Below are positions 1 to 5,124 of a DNA stretch of 5,142 bases, piece after piece (the first letter of the stretch is position 1; each line of letters begins with the position of its first letter). Below the pieces are notes generated by a model. It did not search any database and was not told the origin of the DNA. It worked only from the letters and a program-made list of their open reading frames with translations. Source of the DNA: Candidatus Heimdallarchaeota archaeon AB_125 (GTDB lineage: Archaea > Asgardarchaeota > Heimdallarchaeia > Heimdallarchaeales > Heimdallarchaeaceae); the NCBI GenBank assembly GCA_001940755.1, contig MEHH01000220.1:1-5142 (forward strand), written 5' to 3'. Position numbers and translations under genes: made by a program.

Positions 1-223
1 CATCAGGAGTAAAAAATGTCAGAAGCTCATGAAGACTATAATCACCATCATGAAAGACAAGTAAATTACCCTCAGAATCAAAATCGACTAAATTTGTATC
101 ACTTCCTTTAAGTTGGATAGACCATTCTAAAACAGGAACACTGGGTTTAGCATCTACATTCAAAGGAATAGGTAAAATAAAGCAACAAAGAAGAATGAAA
201 GTTATTATGAAACTTTTCTTCAT
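1..223 (-). CDS. Secreted hypothetical protein, N-terminal part (runs off left edge)
   Basis: An open frame of 74 codons starts at ATG 223-221 on the minus strand and continues beyond position 1 with no stop. The N-terminus is a good Sec signal peptide: Lys2-Lys3, then a hydrophobic core (about residues 5-20, FIITFILLCCFILPIP), then a plausible cleavage site after Asp-Ala at 24-25. The Cys13-Cys14 pair lies inside the core and does not fit a lipobox. The exported part begins with a stretch containing EWSIQLKGS and then DFDSEGNLLVFHDGD. This recalls the strand-and-turn pattern of SBBP or PQQ-like beta-propeller repeats, but too little is present to assign a family. An in-frame ATG five codons upstream (238-236) would add MVYYS and is an equally possible start. 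A TATA-like box at 256-265 fits either one. The gene is divergent from the beta-helix gene, and both products are predicted to be exported. Function unknown. Confidence 0.75.
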   Translation of the reverse strand, partial: MKKSFIITFILLCCFILPIPLNVDAKPSVPVLEWSIQLKGSDTNLVDFDSEGNLLVFHDGDYSLHELLTFFTPD

Positions 224-255
224 TGAATAGTACACCATGCAAATTTCTTGTTTGA

Positions 256-265
256 CTTTAAAAAG
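256..265 (-). promoter_or_regulatory. Putative TATA box for the left-edge gene
   Basis: The palindrome CTTTAAAAAG / CTTTTTAAAG resembles an archaeal TATA box. It is preceded on the minus strand by the purine-rich GATAA, a possible BRE. Archaeal transcription usually begins about 25 nt downstream, here near position 236. That would give an almost leaderless message if ATG 238 is used, or a leader of about 13 nt for ATG 223. Position and composition are the only support. Confidence 0.35.
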
Positions 266-305
266 TTATCACTAGAATAAAACTCAAAAAAATACTGAAC
301 AAGAA

Positions 306-343
306 AATCTTACCACACAAATATTTTTTTACGTGGTAAGATT
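306..343 (+). repeat. 38-nt hairpin repeat, copy 1
   Basis: Left arm AATCTTACCAC (306-316) pairs perfectly over 11 bp with right arm GTGGTAAGATT (333-343). They enclose a 16-nt loop, ACAAATATTTTTTTAC. The arms and the loop start ACAA are shared with the copies at 2767-2804 and 5022-5059. This copy lies between divergent genes, 82 nt upstream of one start and 74 nt upstream of the other. It therefore cannot be an ordinary terminator for either flanking gene. The seven-nucleotide T run lies in the loop. A regulatory, structural or mobile (MITE- or REP-like) role is possible. Confidence 0.9.
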
Positions 344-400
344 CACAAGTTGTTTTCTCTCTTGCTTCTACTCGATTTAATGAAAAATCATTTTTGAGAA

Positions 401-412
401 TATACTTATAAG
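401..412 (+). promoter_or_regulatory. Putative TATA box for the beta-helix gene
   Basis: TATACTTATAAG includes the palindrome CTTATAAG (405-412) and looks like an archaeal TATA element. A start site about 25 nt downstream would fall at roughly 426-434. That lies inside the longest reading frame, so it would favour a leaderless or short-leader message starting at TTG 433 or TTG 442 rather than TTG 418. This is inferred from composition and spacing only. Confidence 0.3.
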
Positions 413-417
413 TAGTT

Positions 418-2142
418 TTGAGAACACCTAATTTGATAAATTTGCCTAAAAAAGCTCTGTTTCCAGTCTTTTTAGTTATCTTACTACTTCCTATGTTTAT
501 ACATTCGTCATCTTCTCCTGTTCAAACACTAGTTGATAATTCTGAACAGAGCTCTTTTTCCGCATTTAACTACACTTCAGGTTTAGAAATTCTTAACGAT
601 ACAGCTTTTGAGCTATTGAATTTTGAAGGTAATGGAACTGAAGCTTTTCCTTTTCTCATCACAGATTATAATCTTGTTGAGGATAATCATGCTCCTGGGA
701 TTAAAATCATTGACACAACTAAATTCTGTGTTATAGCAAATTGTACAATCAGTCTCTACCTCATTGGTATATCTCTCTTGAATGCTACTAATGTTGTTGT
801 ATCCAATAATATAATTGACTACAGTTCTGGGAGTATAGATGTTAACAATTGTTCTAACATAGAAATTGTAGAAAATACTATCTCAAACTCTTATGGAGCA
901 ATTGACATCGATCAATCTCCTGGTTCAATTATTGAAGAGAATACAATTACTTCTCAATTTACAGGAATAAGACTATTCAACAGTCCTAATTGCCTGATTA
1001 ACGATAATATCATTAATTTGAGTTCAGAAGGATTAGGAATTTATGATAGTCCTGGAGCAATAATAACTAATAACGATTTTACACATGGAGGAATTCAATT
1101 TCGCTCTGATGACCACCAATTGGAGGATTACCTCAGTTATACTGTAGAAAATAATACACTCAACTCTGAGGAAATTGGATTTTTCAAAAACATTTACAAT
1201 ATAGATATAGACGAAAATATCTATGGTCAGCTGATTTTAATAAATTGTAGTAGTATCTTTGTCATAGATTTAGAATTTTCTGATTGCATAACTGGATTGA
1301 GTGCATACTATGGAGACTCTATAATAGTTGTTGGTTGTACCTTTACCAACAATCTTGAAGGTTCAATTGTCATGTATTTTGTTGATGATCCATGGATCCA
1401 TTCAGTTAGTATATCAGAAAGTAGTAGTTATCCTGGGGGAATTCTTCTTTATGGTTGTTCAAGTGGTGATGTTCAAGAAAATACATTTACTAATTGTAAT
1501 TCAGGAATTCAGGTCAGTTATTCAAAATCACTTTTTATAGAAAACAACATAATGGAAGGATGTTATTCTTCTGGAATAAGTATACACAGTTCTAATAATA
1601 TCATAATTGAAAACAATAAGTGCACTAATGGTTCAAACATAGAATCAGGAAGAATTTTTGTATCTGACTCTTATGATTGCAATATCGAAAATAATGTAAT
1701 AGAAGACAATAAAGGTTATGGGATATTATTCTACAATGCCAGTTATTGTTTGATTGCTGCTAATATTATAAGAAATAATCATCATTATGGAGTTTTCCTT
1801 AATCAATACACTTCTAACAACATAATCTATCGAAATGAATTTGTAGATAACTGTTTAGGGGATTATATACCTAACATCAATTCGCAAGCTAAGGATTCAG
1901 GTAGTGGAAACAAATGGTTTTCTGATTTCTATAACGAAGGGAATTATTGGAATGAACATATAAGTAACGCACCATATGATATTGATGGAGAGGCAGAAGC
2001 TCAAGATCCCTACCCTCTAAAGAAATCACCTTTCGAAACAAACATGATGGTTCCATTCTTTTTAATCAGTGTTATTCTTTTGCTTACAACTCAAAATAAG
2101 AGGAAGAAGATTAGAATCTCATCTAAAATAGATAAAGTTTAA
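418..2142 (+). CDS. Secreted, membrane-anchored right-handed beta-helix protein (NosD/PbH1-like)
   Basis: A 574-residue predicted surface protein. The N-terminus carries basic residues (Lys11-Lys12) and a hydrophobic core (about 13-28, LFPVFLVILLLPMFIH), a typical signal peptide or anchor. Residues 71-80 (GNGTEAFPFL) match a motif often seen just before archaeal NosD-type helices. About residues 95-480 form repeated coils of 20-24 residues rich in Asn, Ile and Ser (for example IENNIMEGC and IIIENNKCTNGS), the signature of PbH1 parallel beta-helix repeats. Residues 495-533 (GSGNKW, GNYW, PYDIDG, DPYPL) match the usual NosD-type C-terminal closure. A hydrophobic segment (about 543-557) and a basic tail KRKK (561-564) suggest anchoring with the body outside the cell. 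There are many N-X-S/T sequons (for example N51, N72, N109, N122, N144), so glycosylation is plausible. The family includes carbohydrate-binding and carbohydrate-active proteins, but no catalytic residues are recognisable here. No ATG precedes the signal core: TTG 418 is the first possible start after the in-frame stop at 409-411, and TTG 433 and 442 are alternatives. Confidence 0.85.
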   Translation: MRTPNLINLPKKALFPVFLVILLLPMFIHSSSSPVQTLVDNSEQSSFSAFNYTSGLEILNDTAFELLNFEGNGTEAFPFLITDYNLVEDNHAPGIKIIDTTKFCVIANCTISLYLIGISLLNATNVVVSNNIIDYSSGSIDVNNCSNIEIVENTISNSYGAIDIDQSPGSIIEENTITSQFTGIRLFNSPNCLINDNIINLSSEGLGIYDSPGAIITNNDFTHGGIQFRSDDHQLEDYLSYTVENNTLNSEEIGFFKNIYNIDIDENIYGQLILINCSSIFVIDLEFSDCITGLSAYYGDSIIVVGCTFTNNLEGSIVMYFVDDPWIHSVSISESSSYPGGILLYGCSSGDVQENTFTNCNSGIQVSYSKSLFIENNIMEGCYSSGISIHSSNNIIIENNKCTNGSNIESGRIFVSDSYDCNIENNVIEDNKGYGILFYNASYCLIAANIIRNNHHYGVFLNQYTSNNIIYRNEFVDNCLGDYIPNINSQAKDSGSGNKWFSDFYNEGNYWNEHISNAPYDIDGEAEAQDPYPLKKSPFETNMMVPFFLISVILLLTTQNKRKKIRISSKIDKV

Positions 2143-2169
2143 TTATGCCTAAATAAGTACTTTAGATTT

Positions 2170-2724
2170 ATGAGTAAAGTGACTTCTAACATAAATAGCT
2201 CCACAGACATAACTTCTCGTTTTTGCTTTAATTGTGGTCAGAAGCTTAAAGCAGATGCTAGTTTTTGCACAGAATTTGGTTCGATCATAGAAGCCACTCA
2301 AACTGGTCCTACCACTGTACCACAACAATATTATCCCCCTCAAGTTAAACGAAAGCCTAGTTATGCTTATGTTTTCTTCATCGCTTTCTCAGCTATTGGA
2401 GTAATTATAGCTGCAGTAATATTCTTCATATCAGGAGCATGGTTGTATCAAGCATCTTTATGGATTATAGGGATTAGTCTTGGTGTTGGAAGTCTTTTCT
2501 CAGGGTTATTGACTCCTGTAAAAGAAATAGGGATGATGATTTTTATCGTCTTCATATCTTATGCGTTTATAATAGGAGCATTATTCGCTGCAACTACAAT
2601 ATTCTCTTTCACAATGGAACAGTATATAATTCTACTGAAAGTATCTTTAGTACCTGTTGCTATAAGTTTTGTAGCAGGTTTGATTGTAAGAATTCTAGTT
2701 GAAGTGACATTGAAGAAGGAATGA
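2170..2724 (+). CDS. Zinc-ribbon (degenerate) four-transmembrane protein
   Basis: A 184-residue protein with an N-terminal zinc-ribbon-like segment (about 17-40), a Thr/Pro/Gln/Tyr-rich linker (42-62), and four predicted membrane helices (about 66-89, 94-114, 119-146, 152-178). It ends in a short basic tail (LKKE). The ribbon has the common FCxxCGxxL...ASFCxxxG layout with Cys19, Cys22 and Cys33. The fourth ligand position is Phe36 (TTT) where Cys (TGT) is expected, so metal binding may be weakened or lost. Small zinc-ribbon membrane proteins of this kind are frequent in archaea and generally uncharacterised. The ribbon probably faces the cytoplasm, but its role is unknown. The gene starts 27 nt after the beta-helix stop in the same frame, with no Shine-Dalgarno sequence and no separate promoter visible, so the two are probably co-transcribed. 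ATG 2170 is the only sensible start, since it directly precedes the ribbon. Confidence 0.8.
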   Translation: MSKVTSNINSSTDITSRFCFNCGQKLKADASFCTEFGSIIEATQTGPTTVPQQYYPPQVKRKPSYAYVFFIAFSAIGVIIAAVIFFISGAWLYQASLWIIGISLGVGSLFSGLLTPVKEIGMMIFIVFISYAFIIGALFAATTIFSFTMEQYIILLKVSLVPVAISFVAGLIVRILVEVTLKKE

Positions 2725-2984
2725 GTTTACATCTTCAAAGAAAACAAGAGATATTCTGAAAGAAAAAATCTTACCACACAATTATCTATTTACGTGGTAA
2801 GATTAACACAAAATTTGTTATCGGTGTTTTGAAAAAACTGATTAGTCTAATGCTTTTTTCTTAATTTTCTAAATGCTCCTAATAACAAAACATGAACATG
2901 CATTGTAAGAGAGTAGAGATTTGAACGCCCAACGCTGCACTGAATAAGATGATAGTCTTACGTTATAAGAACTACAGGAATTTT
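2725..2984. other. Convergent intergenic region
   Basis: These 260 bases lie between the ends of two converging transcription units. They hold hairpin repeat copy 2 (2767-2804), a small palindrome ACAAAATTTGT right after it (2808-2818), and a stretch at 2917-2975 with tRNA-like fragments on the minus strand (see findings). Part of that stretch, 2945-2970, contains alternating TAAGA/TCTTA segments that could form two mutually exclusive small hairpins. No coding frame is supported. Confidence 0.7.
2767..2804 (+). repeat. 38-nt hairpin repeat, copy 2
   Basis: Left arm AATCTTACCAC (2767-2777) pairs perfectly over 11 bp with GTGGTAAGATT (2794-2804) around the 16-nt loop ACAATTATCTATTTAC. It begins 43 nt after the stop of the zinc-ribbon gene and lies about 180 nt beyond the stop of the converging nucleotidyltransferase gene. 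Read on the minus strand, the stem is followed directly by ATTTTTTCTTTC, so this copy could act as a terminator in that direction. On the plus strand no strong T run follows. The upstream flank (CTGAA, then an A-rich stretch) resembles the flank of copy 1, so the element may extend a little further left. Confidence 0.9.
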
Positions 2985-3764
2985 TCAAGTGTTTTTGATT
3001 TTTTTAATCCAATTAACAGTTTTGTTTAAGTTGTAGAAACTATCGACATTTCCGATATCATACCAAAATTCTTCCTCTTTAGTTCTTATAAGATAAACAT
3101 CTTTAGTTTCATTCACTCTCCTGATAATTGGATCAGTTAATTCAATCTCTCCTCTCTGGGATACTGTTGTTTCTTCCAGAAATTGGAAAATTGAAGAAGT
3201 AAATACATAGCATCCTGCATTATTCAAATCTGTATATGGAGAATTTTTGGTTGGTTTCTCTATGAATTCTATTACCAATTCATCTTCGTAATATATTGCA
3301 GCTCCTGAAGAGGGATCATCTGTGGTATTGCCAACTAAAAACCAATATTTTTCTTTCTCTCGAAATTTATTCAAAATTCGTTTATAAACACTCCAACTTA
3401 ACAATATATCCCCATACGTTACAATGGAGTTATCTTTCCCTACCCAATCTTTTGCTAGAAGTAATGCTCCTCCAGTTCCATTCAAACAATGTTGGTGAAT
3501 GAAATTAATACTCAACTCCCTTCTCCAAGGATTTATGTGGAAATTAGTTAGATACTCTTGATTTACCCATGTTTCAATTTTGAAAGCTTGATGTCCAACA
3601 ACCAAACAAATATCAGCAATCCCCGTTTTAGCAATACCATCTAAAATATATTCTAATGCTGGGTTTCCGTGAAGCCTTAATAGAGGTTTTGGAATAGCAT
3701 CCGCCAATTTTCCAAGCCGCGTTCCTTTTCCAGCCGCTAGGATTACTGCTTTTATTTGTTTCAT
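2985..3764 (-). CDS. Sugar-1-phosphate nucleotidyltransferase (RmlA/GalU-like NTP transferase)
   Basis: A 259-residue enzyme expected to join a sugar-1-phosphate to an NTP, releasing pyrophosphate and a nucleotide sugar in the cytoplasm. The Rossmann-like NTP transferase signature is at the N-terminus, LAAGKGTRLG (9-18), with the PKP lysine at 26. Further family motifs follow: GTGGA (96-100), YGD with a probable metal-binding Asp119, EKP (169-171), NNAG (181-184), GEIELTD (205-211) and WYDIGN with a probable second metal Asp236. The protein ends after the catalytic domain, with no left-handed beta-helix acyltransferase domain as in GlmU, so it is a stand-alone pyrophosphorylase. The sequence does not settle the nucleotide (UTP, dTTP, GTP) or the sugar. 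It is second in an operon behind a galactokinase-like kinase (39-nt gap), which points to the kinase product as its substrate. ATG 3764 lies directly before the signature and is well placed. Confidence 0.88.
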   Translation of the reverse strand: MKQIKAVILAAGKGTRLGKLADAIPKPLLRLHGNPALEYILDGIAKTGIADICLVVGHQAFKIETWVNQEYLTNFHINPWRRELSINFIHQHCLNGTGGALLLAKDWVGKDNSIVTYGDILLSWSVYKRILNKFREKEKYWFLVGNTTDDPSSGAAIYYEDELVIEFIEKPTKNSPYTDLNNAGCYVFTSSIFQFLEETTVSQRGEIELTDPIIRRVNETKDVYLIRTKEEEFWYDIGNVDSFYNLNKTVNWIKKIKNT

Positions 3765-3785
3765 TCGTGTTATTGTTTCGGATGT

Positions 3786-3803
3786 AGGTAAATAATCTTA
3801 CCT
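3786..3803. repeat. Short inverted repeat in the kinase-nucleotidyltransferase gap
   Basis: AGGTAA (3786-3791) and TTACCT (3798-3803) form a 6-bp inverted repeat around ATAATC, directly after the kinase stop codon (3804-3806). The segment AATCTTACC (3794-3802, counting the overlapping bases) is identical to the first nine bases of the left arm of the 38-nt hairpin repeat, but the matching right arm is absent. It may be a degenerate half-copy, a small intercistronic hairpin, or chance. Confidence 0.4.
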
Positions 3804-4898
3804 CTATGATCGGCTTACTACTTCAGCTCCTTTGCTTATTTCAACAGCATAACAATCATATCCCTCATCTAGAAATGCCTGAACAATTTCTTCTCGATTA
3901 TTTGGGGCATAAGCAAACATTGTTCCTCCAAAACCACTACCATTAATTTTTGCTCCAAATGCTCCTTTTTGTATCGCTAAGTTTACCATCTCATCAATTT
4001 TTGGAACGGATATACCAATCTTTTTTGAAAGAATTTCATGGTGTTCCAGTAGTAGATTCCCTAGTGTTTGAGAATCTAAATCATATCTATTAAGCAAGTG
4101 CATAGCTTTTTGAGTGATGTTTCTGTTTTCAAGTTGTCCAACAAGAATCCGTTGTTCATCTTGTGATAGTGATTCCAAATAAGGTTTAACTTCTTCAATA
4201 GTTGTGGAAAATTGATTGAAATCAGGTTTGATCTCACTTATATGCTTGAAGGATGATAGAGAGAGTGATTTAATCATTTTTAGATTTTCAACAGTATTCT
4301 TCTTAATCCCAGAATCTGCTAATATTAGTCCATCAATATTCTGTTTTATAGATGTGGAAATGAAAACTGGGGATGATTCATTGTATAAAAAACCCCCAAT
4401 TGATGACGTAAAATGATCCATCTGACCACCAGCTTCATTGAATTCTAGTACCTCTGCTTGATAACCTAAATTAGCACGCATTTCTGGAGATATCTCTTGA
4501 TTTCCAGCATGGAATAGAAATGTAAGCCATGCAATGATTAATGCTGAGGAACTGGATGCTCCTGCACTGATGGGGATATTTCCCGTTAATGTAACAGCCC
4601 ATGAATCGTGCCACTCAACACCATTACTTCTTGCAATATTAATCCCTGATCGAAAATAATCACGATTTGTTTCGTATTTCAATAATTGATCTTCTGGTGG
4701 GATTTTCAAGATTAAGGGGTCAAGTTGACCAATATCTGGCTGAGAAACGTGAAAAGATATTGAATCCGACATTGAAGCTGAAAGAGTACCCGTAATAAAT
4801 ATATAGCGATCAATTGCAGCAGAAATTGTGGGAAAACCCAAATAATCTTGGTGTTCGCCAAATAAGCATATTCTTCCAGGTGCTCTGATAAAAAGCAT
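3804..4898 (-). CDS. Galactokinase-like GHMP sugar kinase
   Basis: A cytoplasmic kinase of about 364 residues expected to phosphorylate the anomeric hydroxyl of a sugar with ATP. Numbering from the longest frame (TTG 4925), the galactokinase signature is APGRICLFGEHQDYLG (15-30), with Arg18, Glu24, His25 and Asp27 at the positions that contact galactose and the phosphate in known galactokinases. The GHMP ATP-binding motif is PISAGASSSSA (118-128). The likely catalytic base is Asp170 in GQMDHF, matching the MDQ motif of galactokinases. The third GHMP motif, GSGFGG, is at 329-334. All key residues are present. Galactose is the best guess, but related kinases act on other sugars such as GalNAc or arabinose. 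ATG 4898 is preferred to TTG 4925: it leaves only four residues before the conserved APGR, as is usual in the family, and it fits a TATA-like box at 4926-4940. The nucleotidyltransferase follows 39 nt downstream, forming a probable sugar-activation operon. Confidence 0.87.
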   Translation of the reverse strand: MLFIRAPGRICLFGEHQDYLGFPTISAAIDRYIFITGTLSASMSDSISFHVSQPDIGQLDPLILKIPPEDQLLKYETNRDYFRSGINIARSNGVEWHDSWAVTLTGNIPISAGASSSSALIIAWLTFLFHAGNQEISPEMRANLGYQAEVLEFNEAGGQMDHFTSSIGGFLYNESSPVFISTSIKQNIDGLILADSGIKKNTVENLKMIKSLSLSSFKHISEIKPDFNQFSTTIEEVKPYLESLSQDEQRILVGQLENRNITQKAMHLLNRYDLDSQTLGNLLLEHHEILSKKIGISVPKIDEMVNLAIQKGAFGAKINGSGFGGTMFAYAPNNREEIVQAFLDEGYDCYAVEISKGAEVVSRS

Positions 4899-4925
4899 TG
4901 TTCTCAATTTAGAAAGAGAGAACAA

Positions 4926-4940
4926 TTTTAATAGTTTATC
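4926..4940 (-). promoter_or_regulatory. Putative TATA box for the kinase operon
   Basis: On the minus strand this reads GATAAACTATTAAAA, an AT-rich TATA-like element. A transcription start about 25 nt downstream would fall near 4907, giving a very short leader before ATG 4898 and excluding the TTG at 4925 as start. A still more AT-rich stretch lies further upstream (about 4960-4980), so the true box is uncertain. Confidence 0.3.
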
Positions 4941-5021
4941 CCTATTTCTTATTCTTCTTTATTATTATTATATTATTTTACTCAAATTCCTTTAATGAAG
5001 CAAAAAAGACAAACTATCTAG

Positions 5022-5059
5022 AATCTTACCACACAAAGATATTTTCTCGTGGTAAGATA
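5022..5059 (+). repeat. 38-nt hairpin repeat, copy 3
   Basis: Arms AATCTTACCAC (5022-5032) and GTGGTAAGATA (5049-5059) form a perfect 10-bp stem (5023-5032 with 5049-5058). The outermost pair, A-T in the other copies, is A-A here. The loop ACAAAGATATTTTCTC is again exactly 16 nt. The element lies about 125 nt upstream of the kinase ATG. On the minus strand the stem is followed by ATTCTAG and no immediate T run, so it is a poor intrinsic terminator. Orientation on the plus strand is the same as in copies 1 and 2. Confidence 0.88.
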
Positions 5060-5104
5060 GACTAAATTTTTTGATTTTGATGGAAGTAAAAAATGAAAAA
5101 GTAT

Positions 5105-5124
5105 GAACTAGCTAAAACTAGTTC
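5105..5124 (-). terminator. Possible terminator hairpin of a gene beyond the right edge
   Basis: GAACTAG (5105-5111) and CTAGTTC (5118-5124) form a perfect 7-bp stem with a 6-nt loop. On the minus strand it is followed by ATACTTTTTCATTTTTTAC, a broken T-rich tract that could end transcription entering from the right. On the plus strand a T6 run (5133-5138) also follows, after an 8-nt spacer, but no plus-strand gene ends upstream. The gene it would serve is outside the window, so the assignment is tentative. Confidence 0.35.

Larger units (their letters stand above)
224..417. other. Divergent intergenic region
   Basis: These 194 bases separate two genes transcribed away from each other, both predicted to encode exported proteins. 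The region holds a TATA-like element for the minus-strand gene (256-265), the first copy of the 38-nt hairpin repeat (306-343) near its middle, a small palindrome ACAAGTTGT (345-353) just after it, and a TATA-like element for the plus-strand gene (401-412). No open frame of note is present. Confidence 0.7.

Noticed and set aside
306..343. Xer/dif-like recombination site
   Set aside because: The arms are the right length, but the 16-nt centre is much longer than the 6-8 nt spacer of such sites, and the arm sequence does not match.
379..392. Inverted repeat AATGA-AAAA-TCATT upstream of the beta-helix gene
   Set aside because: A 5-bp AT-rich stem is expected by chance in this sequence.
1328..1540. 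Open frame on the plus strand inside the beta-helix gene
   Set aside because: It overlaps a convincing repeat-structured gene in another frame, and its product shows no domain or normal composition.
2149..2343. Minus-strand open frame opposite the zinc-ribbon gene
   Set aside because: It lies antisense to the zinc ribbon coding sequence and encodes nothing recognisable.
2905..2985. Functional tRNA gene on the minus strand
   Set aside because: The T-loop motif is exact, but neither the T stem nor a 7-bp acceptor stem can be paired, and the anticodon loop would have 6 nt. It is kept only as a weak tRNA-like finding.
3296..3502. Plus-strand open frame opposite the nucleotidyltransferase gene
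   Set aside because: It lies antisense to conserved NTP transferase motifs, with no promoter and no recognisable product.
4216..4416. Plus-strand open frame opposite the kinase gene
   Set aside because: It lies antisense to the kinase gene, with no independent support.
306..5059. CRISPR array or integron attC-type cassette sites
   Set aside because: Copies are more than 2 kb apart with genes between them, so this is not a CRISPR array. The arms lack the attC core sequences (RYYYAAC/GTTRRRY), and no integrase is visible.
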